Source: Darksidea phi
Taxonomy: Eukaryota; Ascomycota; Dothideomycetes; Pleosporales; Lentitheciaceae
DNA length: 64,000 nt
Direction: 5' to 3'
NCBI GenBank assembly: GCA_030770425.1
Contig: JASJFT010000098.1
Location: 1-64,000 of the forward strand
Shown here: positions 34,962 through 44,476 of the stretch, one piece after another
How the letters are laid out: every line of letters starts with the position of its first letter
Numbering within the stretch: position 1 is the stretch's first letter
Position numbers and translations under genes: made by a program
Notes under the pieces: model-generated
What the model was told of the DNA's origin: nothing
The model's input: the letters and a program-made list of their open reading frames with translations, nothing else
The model's database searches: none

Positions 34962-36157
34962 ATGGACCGTAAGCGTCTCTTCAACAGCGATAATGACAAT
35001 GAGCTGCAAGCCTCCTTCAAACGGTTCCGCGGGTGAGTTTATGTACTTCTGACCCTGCTAGATCAATGCTAATGCGCCTATAGAATGAAGCGGGATAATG
35101 CGCGGATGACCAGGCAGTAAGTTTGCAGCAGTACTAAGCAAGTGCGATTCTGAACCGTCAACAGGCTCGTGAGCGTGAATGAGCAATTGTCTCAACTGAG
35201 AAAAACTCAGTACAAGCTGTTGAAGCGACAGCACGATTTGGAAAATGGGTACGTCGCGCCTCTTATACCACAACTCGCTTCATTGACCACAAGCACAGTT
35301 ATGAACTCCAAGATACAATCAACGCCTATTCACGAGCCGCATACATCGAGATTTCCCAGAGAATGCAAGTTAAACTTCCGAGAGAACTTCGCGATATTAT
35401 CAACGCCCAACTTTGGGACCCTAGTCTTGAGGACCACCTACAGCCTACGAGAAACGCCGATGACCTTGGCCGCATCTTTCGAATGACGTGCTCTGGTCGA
35501 CCTTGCCAGTGTTTGAAAGGCGTGACGCTCCACCCTTGGCTTGATCCGGCATGCGTAGGGCAGGCAACAGCTGTCGAAAGTGCTGAAATGATATACCGCC
35601 TTGTCGTAGGCATGTACGCGGATTCCCCGGAAATGATTACTTACCAGCTCTACGCGGACCCGTTTCATGTTGGATTCGTACCCTTACCCGTTATTGATAG
35701 CTTTACTATCGAGATCAACATCGATTACTGTTTGCGCAAGCAAAGGCGATCAAGAGAGGCTGTGGAGAACGGGACGAAGGACGAAGCGTACTCAATGCTT
35801 GACACGTTGGCAGAGGCTGTCGAGAACATGCTCAAAATTCCAAAGAAACGGAACTTTATCTTGGATATAACGCTCGAGCAACGCTACATTCGTCCCAATG
35901 TCCTCGCCGAAGTGTTGAAAGTTTTGAAGCCTGCAGTTCTGGCGTTTGAGAAAGTGGAGGCGGAAATCGACATGCGCTTCGTCCACTACAACGAAAATGG
36001 TACACGAAAACCCGATCAACCCAAGTTTGAGTGGGACCTGTCAGATGTGTACGAACGCCGCGACAGAGAGTGGCAAAGGGAGCTCGCAGTCGCGTTAGAC
36101 GAGGTCAGTATTCTGGAGGAATTTCAGTACGGCCAGGTACATCCTAACCCTTCTTAG
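34962..36157 (+). CDS. Coiled-coil/F-box-like hypothetical protein
   Basis: Four exons: 34962-35032, 35084-35116, 35165-35248 and 35299-36157 (348 aa). The three short 5' exons were recovered from frame and splice signals. They encode a basic nuclear-type start (MDRKRLFNSDNDNELQASFK) and a Leu/Gln/Lys coiled coil (LSQLRKTQYKLLKRQHDL). Then comes QVKLPRELRDIINAQLWDP, matching the beginning of fungal F-box-like proteins, and a mixed alpha/beta region without known motifs. An internal EEVEN..LKIPKKRNF segment and the acidic end have no assignment. If F-box-like, it would recruit substrates to SCF ubiquitin ligases; the coiled coil ahead of the box is unusual. Confidence is high that it is a gene, low on function. 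Confidence 0.7.
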
Positions 36158-36569
36158 ATACCCTGGATCCTAAAAAGTCACCGTACTTACAACGCTGGAG
36201 CCGGTTGCGGTATCAATCCACGTACTGACTGCGATAAGCGGACATGGCGCGAATCTTGGATCGACGTCCACTACACTGAATTGGAGGATGATGGAGAGGA
36301 TCCTGCTTGGACGATAGAGAGCCTAAGGCCTGGGAAGAAAATTGGGGAACGAAAAAAGCGCGGCAGGCCAGCGCGCAAGTGAGTTCAAAGACGTTGTCTC
36401 TTGCTCGGTCAATGACCTCGTTGGCCAAACCGACCGTACTTTATGTCTCCGCGGCGGTCCTCCCCAAGCTTTCCAAGCGCTTCTGTATATCATCGTCTTC
36501 AGCAGATCTTCGCATTCCGTTGAAGACTCACGCCTGGTTTCAGGTTTCAACCTTTCCCATAATCCTCCC
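36158..36569. other. Convergent 3' interval
   Basis: Short space between two convergent genes, with only short frames. Confidence 0.4.
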
Positions 36570-37538
36570 TTAGTCTACGCTTTCCACATCTTCCTCTAGC
36601 TCCTCTTCACCATCATCCTTTTCCGACAACATTTCCTCACCTCCCGCCTCCTCGTCTGCTGGAGGATCTTCATATCCAAAGAACTCTTCCACGAATACAT
36701 TCGGTACAACGATCACAACCTATTTTCCATTAGTCCCGATATCAAACTCAGCCAGGAGAAGCCTTACCGTTCGCGACCAATGCTCCTCCTCACAGCCCTC
36801 CCCATCATCGTACTTATCTGGTTCCTCATCCTCGAAGTAATACTCGTTCAGCAGATCCATCTCCGTGACCGCCGGTAGAATGGTGACTTCCCTCTCACCA
36901 GCGTGGATAATATCTTCCAACCAACACGTCGTACTATAAACCTGCCTGATCCCACTCTTATCGCCCTTCGGCTTTGACGGTGAGACGAACGAGACGCAAG
37001 CTGTCCGACGGAAGCGCGCCAGAAAAATGCTAAAAGCGAGCGTATCGTCGGAAGCCTCTCGCAGCACATCAACTTGCCGCGCATCTTCCCTCCCTAGACA
37101 CCAAAAGTTGAAACCAGTCTCGTATCGCAGCTTGAGGAAGTGGATTAGAAACGATGGCCCTGCTGCATCGTATCGCTTCAAGTTTGTATCCCAGCAGTGG
37201 AGAATATGCGCCAGGCAATGCACAGTCCTGTGGTCCTCTGCTTTCCCCTTACCCTTTTCTCTACCTATCCCGCACAGCTCATTGAAGATGGCTTTTCGTA
37301 GAGCGCCTATTTCCCACAGCTGCTCCGGGTGCCACGGTCGACATGGTAATCGGTCTTTTGGCACGGGCCACGGTAGATACCGGGCCGCGTTAACAATAGG
37401 CTCTAAGTCCTGGTACGGCTGTGGGAAAGGAACTGTTTCGAAAGGATAGGTGTTTTCGGGTATGGCTATCCATCTCCGTTTGCGCTTTTCACGGCGTTGG
37501 TGTTTGCGCGCTGAGCGCGATACGGCGGCGGAGCTCAT
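36570..37538 (-). CDS. Hypothetical acidic-tailed protein, one in-frame intron
   Basis: Exons 37538-36768 and 36719-36570 (306 aa). The 48-bp intron (GTAAGG...AATAG) is an exact multiple of three and contains an in-frame TAG. A single-exon reading stops early at 272 aa, while splicing adds VVIVVPNVFVEEFFGYEDPP and an Asp/Glu-rich tail. The N-terminus is strongly basic (ARKHQRREKRKRRW), like a nuclear localisation signal. The core has no recognised domain (HCLAHILHCWDTNLKRYD, YETGFNFWCLGREDARQ). It is transcribed divergently from the proline-rich membrane protein gene, 289 bp away. Dothideomycete genomes carry many such orphan proteins. Confidence 0.65.
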
Positions 37539-37827
37539 GATAGATATGCGCTTGTTGGCCGGCTACTTATGTCCATAGTGAGCGTTCCCATAGGAAGAAA
37601 GCTGTGGGGAAATGAGTTACTCCTCGAGCAGATATTGCGATGTTACTGTTCACTGATCGTGACCAGAGAGGGAGGGTTCTAGAGTCGGCGCCTTTTAAAT
37701 GGCACTAGCCCCGCTATGGTAACGCGCAACTTTTTCCCTGAATTGTCACCACATGCACGAGCACTTGAGAGGCTGCTGATCTCAAGCTTCTATTTCATAC
37801 TCTGCCCTTCTGCACCATAAACTCTCT

Positions 37828-38199
37828 ATGGCCAAGGATATACACAAGCTTAGCGGGACACCGGATCGTGCAGCCGCTAAGGAAGCCGGTCCTCCCGTTC
37901 CACCTAAAGAGCATCCTCTCCTCCCGACATCTACCCCACATCTTCGCAATCGGCGCCCACAACCACCACCCAAGGATCGTAAACCATTACCAATATCTCC
38001 GCCTTCAAAGCCTCTCCCAGAGTTACCGTCGTCAACGTCGAATGCGATACCAGATTATCGAACCACACTGCTCTGGGTGCTAGGATTCAGTATTTGGTTT
38101 TTAGTCATCGTTGTTATGCTGCCCGTGGTTATGGAAAGAGATGCAATGCCCGGGTTCAATAAGTGGTTACGGCAATGTTGGAAATCGGTCTTAGGTTGA
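37828..38199 (+). CDS. Proline-rich single-pass membrane protein, unknown
   Basis: A 123-residue single-exon frame. Residues 1-75 are hydrophilic and proline-rich (PPVPPKEHPLLP, RRPQPPPKDRKPLP, PSKPLPELP), resembling SH3-ligand segments. Residues about 82-102 form one clear membrane helix (LLWVLGFSIWFLVIVVMLPV), followed by a short tail (GFNKWLRQCWKSVLG). No signal peptide, so type II or tail-anchored-like topology is likely. No family recognised. The 3' end faces the acyl-CoA dehydrogenase gene only 64 bp away. Confidence 0.6.
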   Translation: MAKDIHKLSGTPDRAAAKEAGPPVPPKEHPLLPTSTPHLRNRRPQPPPKDRKPLPISPPSKPLPELPSSTSNAIPDYRTTLLWVLGFSIWFLVIVVMLPVVMERDAMPGFNKWLRQCWKSVLG

Positions 38200-38263
38200 T
38201 GTAGTAGAAAGGAAGAGACGGTGCAGTATTCCAACAAGTCGCTTCAAGCTCATCTATGCTACT

Positions 38264-39650
38264 CTACAGCTTGGACTCCTTGACCGTCGCATCTACAAGG
38301 CTCTTCCTGCCACCAAAGCCAAACAAGTACGCTGCTACCTTACGCATCTGGATCTCTTCGCTACCCTCTGTGATCCTATAACGCCTATGGTGCCGCCAGA
38401 TATGCTCAAAGGGGTAATGCCTCGAGTAACCATTACCACCATGGACTTGCATAGCGCGGTCAGCAGCTTCACAGCACAGCCTGTTCGCCCAGTAATTGCA
38501 CATCGAGACTTTATCCCCAATACGTTTCTCAACCTCCACATGTGGTATAGAGTCCATCTCCACGGCCGTCTTCCGGATCAATTGTCGCAGCATTTCGCAT
38601 TGCGTCGCGAGTTCTACTAGTGGGAACTGTATGCCTTGGTTGTGCGAGAGGGGGGTGCCGAAGGGGACTCTGCTGTTCGCGTATTCAACAGATTGCTTGA
38701 CGCAGTATACGGCGGCGCCGAGGGAGGAGGCGGCTTGTCGGATTCGGTTTTCATGGACGAAAGCTTGGGCTACACCTAGGCCTTTATGAATGGGACCAAG
38801 GACGGCCGTGTCGGGGACCCAGACGTCTTTGATGGAGACGGTGGCGTGGTCGGTAGGCATATTGAGGGTCCTGCTCGCTATTAGCTATACTTCCACCTAG
38901 TGAGTTCTAGATGAAGGCCTACCACTCATATGACTCCGCAACAAGTCCCGACGTATCGCGCGGCACAACAAAGCACGAAATGCCCTTGACCTCGCCATCC
39001 TTCCCCTGTGTCCTCGCAAAAATGAAGCAATGCGTCGCAGCATGCATGCCGGTTTGCCACTTCTTGTGCCCATTCAGTAGCCACCCGTCAGCACCATTCC
39101 GCTTCTCCGGCCGCCCTTTCGTTGTCATATGCGTGGCATCCGACCCATGACTCGGCTCCGTCAACCCAAACGTTATCCTCACCTTTCCCTTCAATCGGCC
39201 CCCGATTAACTCCTTCTTCTGCCGTTCGTCCCCATAATTCATCACCATCACCACATCGGGGAAGTTCCCCACTATGGAATGCTCATTCTGTAGGTCGTTG
39301 AACAGGCCTAAGCCCTTGGCAGCAAGATGCTCGCGTATCACCGCCATCCAGAGATTGCTCCCGCGAGCGTCCTCACTACTACGTCCGCCATATTGTTTCG
39401 GGAGAGAGAGCCGGTAGAAACCCGCCTCGTCGGCGAGCCGTCGCGATTCGTGGAGGAGATCTTCCCATTCTCGGCGGGGGAGGCCGCCGTTGTCCCAGTC
39501 AGTTCGGGCGTGTTCGCGACGATGGTCGAAGAAGCGATTGTTGTCGTTCTTGTTCTGGAGGGGAACGATCTTGTCGCTAATGAATTTGTCGAGGTCGGCG
39601 ATATACTGTTGTAGATCGGAGGGTACAGAGAAGTTCATACTCTGTGCCAT
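38264..39650 (-). CDS. Acyl-CoA dehydrogenase family protein
   Basis: Exons 39650-38923 and 38870-38264, 52-bp intron, 444 aa. The intron joins ESYEW to TLNMPTDHATVSI, the usual WTFNMPTDHAEV junction of the family. The N-terminal helical domain holds RLADEAGFYRLSLPKQYGG. The middle beta domain has ITFGLTEPSHGSDATHM and NGHKKWQTGMHAATH, which contact FAD and substrate. The C-terminal domain has AMQVHGGNGYSRHYPFEHIW and RYRITEGSEEIQMRKVAAYL, the last containing the TEG(S/T) loop at the FAD site. The general reaction is FAD-dependent alpha,beta-desaturation of an acyl-CoA. Length and motifs fit the ACAD10/11-like fungal group. No targeting peptide or SKL-type peroxisomal end is evident (the protein ends ESKL), but a weak peroxisomal signal is possible. 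Confidence 0.9.
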
Positions 39651-40789
39651 GTCTGCAGCGCGAATGAGGGTTCAACGCAACCGAATCTTTCAGCGATTCG
39701 GCAGCTTGATTAGGAAGCATCGAAGACTGCCATCGCGCGGTATAAACGGGCGCATCAATCTTCGCATAACGACTCGCAAAGATTTGGTCGTAGAGAGCTG
39801 ACTAGGAAGTTCGCAGAGTTGTGGGGAAGAGCGCCAAGGTTTTGTACCGAGGTCGTCGTTTTTGACGTACAACCTCGACTATTACCTCTTTCTGGCGCGA
39901 AGTCACGGCAAAACGACCACTACTTCGCACTGCCCTTGACCTAGCCCCATCATCACGAGAATATAGTATGACCACTTACACAGTGCGTGACAAACCGTAC
40001 TGTCGTCTCGGACAATCCGGGGCTTGAGCCTACGCCCACGCCTACAGCAGGCGTCACCACTTCGTAGACGACAGCTATGCACCGTCAGCTCCGCGTCCAG
40101 TGTTACGTATGGTCAAATATCATTCGAAATCAAAACCTCAGGGAACGCGGGCAAAAAGAAAGAAAAGAGTGGAGTTCCTCGATCTGTCTTTGATGATACA
40201 TAACGAAGTACGCGTACTGTCAAATGTCAGCCCATCATTCAGCTCTTTCATGTTTGAAAGATCTGCTAGTATTCGACTCGCTTCTTACTGCTTGTAATAC
40301 CCGATGGGCTCCCAGAAGCATCACTCTACAAATTGTTTCGTCGGCGGCTGAATTAAATATAGGGCTCGGCTTTTTATACGAGCAATATCGGACAGGAACA
40401 AATCGCATTCGCCCATAACGGTTAAGCTTCCGACGGAATGTTTTAAGATACTACTCGCGCGCAAGTTCAATACTGTTGTGGTGAACTATTTTCCTTCGTC
40501 GGCCCTGAGGGACTCTTCTCCTCAGAAAGCCAATACATTCAACATAGCCTCGATCCTGCCACGAGCCGTAGGTAGAATATCCGTAGTATCCGATCTGCCG
40601 ACGAGTGCTTCGTCAGCAGTAAGCTACCCTCCTTCAAGTCAAAGCACCCGTTAATATGCTTGTTTCGGCAGTTGTAGATGTGAGTCAATTTGCACGGCGC
40701 GTGCTAGACCATCTTAAATATTCCACTGCACACAAACTTGCTAGCCCTACGCTGCATTGTTTCTGTCAAGTCTCGAAATACGAGTCACG
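39651..40789. other. Intergenic, no supported gene
   Basis: Shared upstream region of the divergent acyl-CoA dehydrogenase and secreted hydrolase genes, 1.1 kb, with short frames only. Confidence 0.5.
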
Positions 40790-41854
40790 ATGCTAGCCTC
40801 ACTTCTCCTCTTCGTTTGCGCCGGGAGCGCTCTTGCCCAAGAGCAAGCAAGGCCACGAAGGCCTATCATGTTGGAAAAGTCAGGTGGTTTCCAAATCGGC
40901 GGCAAGACTATCACAAGTCCCTTCAGCGCGAACTTTACGCTCTCTTGCGACCATGGCTACATGGAATACTTCATCCCATGGCGACCGCGCACGACAAGTC
41001 TCGTCATGTGGCACAGCTCTAGCACGCAAGTCTGGCAAAACCGATGGGACGGCGGCGAGGGCTACAAGGATATGTTTCTGAGACGCAACTACCCCGTCTA
41101 CCTCTGGGATGGACCGCGCGTAGGTCGCGCAAACTGGGCATGCGAGAACACCACGTACAAGCCAGTCATTGGACAGGACCAAGGGAATTTCGTTGCATGG
41201 ATGTTTGGGCCTAGTTTTAAGCAGTGGTGGCCTGGTGTTCAGTTTCCGACCGAGAATGAGCAGGCGTGGCAGCAGGCGACGAGCGCACGGTATGTTGAAT
41301 TCGACACTAAGGCGAACGTGGAGTTGCAGTCAGACGCCGCAGCCATTGCAGCGGATTCAGGCAAGATCGGAAACGACATCGTCTACCTAACTAACTCAGC
41401 CGGCGGTCTCCGCGCCATGATGACCACCACAAAAGCCAACGGAACAAACATCAAAGGCATCGTCACGTACGAAAGCATTGGCTACGTCTTCCCCGACAAC
41501 ATCAACATAACTGCCGGTACAGGCGGGTTTGGGCCTTTCGTCGTGCCCGTCGAACGTTTCAAGAAACTGGCTAAGCTCAGAGCTATTCAGTTCGTGTGGG
41601 GCGACCATAGATCGGAGAACAGTACATCAGTGATGGAGTCCCGACTTGCGGCGAAGTTGATCAATGAATATGGCGGGAACGCGCAGGTGCTGAAGTTAGC
41701 AGAGAATAAGGGCTTGAAAGGGAGTACGCATATTCCTTTCGCCGATATGGATAATGTGAAGGTGGCGGGATTGTTGGATGAGTTTTTGGAGGAAAATGAT
41801 TTGGATGGGTATGAGGAGGGAGATGAGGAGAGGGATGACTGGATTAGAAATTGA
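40790..41854 (+). CDS. Secreted alpha/beta-hydrolase
   Basis: Single exon, 354 aa. The start is the ATG at 40790, because it begins a signal peptide (MLASLLLFVCAGSALAQEQA). An in-frame TTG at 40757 is not a credible start. The body is an alpha/beta-hydrolase: LVMWHSSSTQVWQNRWDGGE, YPVYLWDGPRVGRA (strand/oxyanion region), then DIVYLTNSAGGLRAM with the nucleophile serine in NSAGG. A later Asp and His are probable in IQFVWGDHRSEN and KGSTHIPFADMDN. N-glycosylation sequons (NFT, NTT, NGT, NIT) fit secretion. Similar fungal proteins are annotated as esterase/hydrolase of unknown substrate. The acidic tail (EEGDEERDDW) is unusual. Confidence 0.88.
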   Translation: MLASLLLFVCAGSALAQEQARPRRPIMLEKSGGFQIGGKTITSPFSANFTLSCDHGYMEYFIPWRPRTTSLVMWHSSSTQVWQNRWDGGEGYKDMFLRRNYPVYLWDGPRVGRANWACENTTYKPVIGQDQGNFVAWMFGPSFKQWWPGVQFPTENEQAWQQATSARYVEFDTKANVELQSDAAAIAADSGKIGNDIVYLTNSAGGLRAMMTTTKANGTNIKGIVTYESIGYVFPDNINITAGTGGFGPFVVPVERFKKLAKLRAIQFVWGDHRSENSTSVMESRLAAKLINEYGGNAQVLKLAENKGLKGSTHIPFADMDNVKVAGLLDEFLEENDLDGYEEGDEERDDWIRN

Positions 41855-42093
41855 GGCACGATAGAGAAAATACGCGCTTTTCTGTGGCATATTGATATGA
41901 TGTGGAAACCATGTATATAGACTGATATGAAGAAAGGGAAATTCGGGCACTGATAGAAATGCTGCTCTCTCATATTTAACGCATCAATGCACAACTGTAC
42001 ACCTATGCCCGGATTCCGAAAAGCTATCAACACTTCCATGTGGAGGGTGTTTCCGGAGTGGCGTCAAGGCACTGTGCCTCGATAACTTGAAGC

Positions 42094-43474
42094 CTACAAT
42101 ATCGCCGTCCCATTGACATGCGAACTCACACCACCTAAAACGCACATCGTCAGTATCACCTCTCTCAACCCTACAAGCAGACTTACTAGGGCAATTCGCG
42201 GGTGCACTAGTAAAGAAGAAAAACCACTTGTTCATATCCCTACATCGCTTCGCAAGCCTTTCCAGATCCAACATCTCCCCCAACGGCATGCCCCAAAGCG
42301 CAAGTATATATTCGTGCAGATGATATTCCTCATGCGTAGGCCACGCCTCAAACGTTGGCGCATCCCCCGTTACAGCCGCAAAATAGCAATCATGCAACCA
42401 ATCCAGCATACTCTGCTCTTGACTTACGCCCGCATATCTCAATCCATCTTCACCATGCTTGCCACTACCATGCCGCAGTGCTGCTTTTCTTCTATCCTCA
42501 TCGCTCTTGCTATCGTACGCCTCTTTCCAGCCAATCCGTATGAACAGGATATCGCCGATTTTTATATCGCCGCCCTGTGAGGCGGGACGTATGTCGACGC
42601 CTTGATGGAGCCCGCATTGCCGCAGCTCTTCATAGGAGATGGGATAGTAATCGAAGGGATCGTAGTTTATTCCCTTGATGTGGGCGTAGCTGCGGTAGTC
42701 AAGAAGGAAGCCACGGCCAGCTATGCCGTGCGTGGACCAGTGGTGGATAGAGCATTTTTGATTGGCAGTGGGACCGGTTATGTCAGAGCCTTTTGTCTGG
42801 AAAATGGTTAGGGGTGGGGAGAAGTGAGGGAAGGGTGGACATACGCCGTTGTAGAAGGAGCCTGATGGGATGTGTGCGAACTAGCGGTAAGTTAGAGCTC
42901 ATGGTACATGTGATAGCAGAAGGAGAAGTTACGTGTCTGAAGCCATCCCACTGTGTACCGCTTTGAGTATTCAGGTGATAGATATCATCATAGCAAATGT
43001 TCTCGATCAACGTCTTGATCTCGTGCTTGAAAATTTGTCGATCGAAAGCGGGCTGGTTGGGCACATCGAGGGGAAGACTACATTTGACTCTATCAGCACG
43101 AGTTTCTGGGCAAATCCCAGCGAGATTCCATGTATCCCACAAGAAAATTGTCTTACTTCACTGGAACAATCTCACCGGTCTTAATTTCCTGCGCAGCAGC
43201 CGCCACGCGCGTCGGAGTTAGTAGATTCAGACGCCCAATCTATGCATAGTTCAGCAAGATACGCTTCCACTCGTAGACAATTTCATACATAGTCATCATC
43301 TCCCCAAACCCAAGCAGCCTCAGCAGGCGCACCTGGTATCTGAGGCAACTCCTTCCGCGTGGGAAACTTGGTGCAGTTCGGATCCCAAGGAATCGTCGTC
43401 GCCGTCTTATTCATTGTAAGGAAGTCTTTGATCTGCGTCAAGCGCTGGTTTGCTGCGCTCTTCTGCTCTGCCAT
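42094..43474 (-). CDS. Cyclase-family metal-dependent hydrolase (kynurenine formamidase-like)
   Basis: Six exons: 43474-43289, 43239-43157, 43077-42933, 42880-42845, 42796-42187 and 42134-42094 (366 aa). The fold is the PF04199 cyclase family. Signature pieces are IGRLNLLTPTRV, NTQSGTQWDGFRH with the metal-binding His/Asp/His set, the twelve-residue exon FAHIPSGSFYNG, IHHWSTHGIAGRGFLLDY and WPTHEEYHLHEYILALWGMP. The C-terminal exon gives SGVSSHVNGTAIL, usual for fungal members. Bacterial relatives hydrolyse N-formylkynurenine or cyclic amides/lactones using a divalent metal; the substrate here is unknown. Introns were placed by phase and by these conserved blocks. No signal peptide. Confidence 0.9.
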
Positions 43475-43671
43475 CTTGCTCTTGCTCTTGTCGGGATCGT
43501 GTATGTGGATATTGGTGGTGAGGGGAAACAGACCGTTTAGCGCGTCAGCATCGGGGGATCCTTCGCTTTTTTATGGTTCCGGACTGCACTACCCTGCGAA
43601 AGTTGCGGGGTTTGCAGATCCTGACTCGTCTTGAAGCGATTGTAATACAATAATTGTAATTTTGAATGCAC

Positions 43672-43891
43672 CTACCTGCGGTATCGAATGAGTAGCAGCC
43701 ATTGCGTCGTCAACCTCGCGGAATAATCCAAAAAGGCGACATAAACGGCATTTCGTCCCGAATACCTTGAAACACAAGAATTTTGTTGGTTGCAGTCATT
43801 GCCTGAGGCTCACGTCACGGCATGAGTCCGAGGGCAACGGCCCGAGCCTCATGAAAGAGGGGCGTGCCGCATGCCGCGCTACCTGCGGTAT
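43672..43891 (-). mobile_element. Copy B of a short dispersed element with 13-bp flanking direct repeats
   Basis: The body (43685-43878) is the reverse complement of copy A at 23388-23583 with moderate divergence. It is bracketed by the perfect direct repeat CTACCTGCGGTAT at 43672-43684 and 43879-43891, as expected for a target-site duplication. No terminal inverted repeat or coding capacity is visible. Confidence 0.8.
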
Positions 43892-44197
43892 AATTACGTC
43901 GGCTTTTGCGTGAGGAAGTGATTACCCCTCGATGCGAACACGATGACGTAGGATGACGTTAAACCGCTCATAGCTAGCTTCTTTTCATCGTTTGGGCCCG
44001 AATTCTATTATAAATAATTATTAAATATTTATAAAGTAGTATAATTATTTATAATAGCTAAGTAACGGAGGATGGCACGGCGTGCGGGTATACCCATGGG
44101 CTGAAGCGGAACGAAGTGGTAATCTGCTCTATCAGGACTCTCGGTTGACAATTCCTTCATCATGGCTTTGTATAACTTTTACTGACAGATTATGTAG
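43892..44197. other. AT-rich intergenic tract
   Basis: Contains an AT-only stretch (about 44010-44062) in an otherwise balanced region, such as repeat-induced point mutation can leave. No gene seen. Confidence 0.4.
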
Positions 44198-44395
44198 GAA
44201 ATTGGTAAGGCCTTAGCCCCAGCAATCGCGATCACTTTCCTTGAGCGATCGATGGCAGGAGAAGAGGAGACGTGGGAGTTGGTAGTTGAAAAGGCGAGGA
44301 ACTGGCTTGATGAGACCATGGATGTGAATGTGCTGGAAGAGGTTTGGAAGGAGGCTGAGAGCATTGTTCTAAGGGATAGAGCAGGAAAGTTTTGA
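44198..44395 (+). pseudogene. Terminal exon-like fragment of an unrecognised gene
   Basis: An open frame of 65 codons with coding-like composition (LAPAIAITFLERSMAGEEE, WLDETMDVNVLEEVWKEA), ending in TGA at 44393-44395, follows a possible acceptor (TTATGTAG). No upstream exon with matching sequence is found. The AT-rich repeat region lies just upstream, so it is probably a truncated gene end. Family unknown. Confidence 0.35.
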
Positions 44396-44476
44396 TGGGA
44401 AGAGGTAAAAATCACTCATTCGCTTTAGAAGACATTAGTGTATCTGCAAAGTTCCTGGCCACAGGTAGGAGATAAT

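Noticed and set aside
41587..42039. Reverse 150-codon frame between the hydrolase and cyclase genes
   Set aside because: Mostly antisense to the end of the secreted hydrolase; composition and lack of motifs suggest chance.
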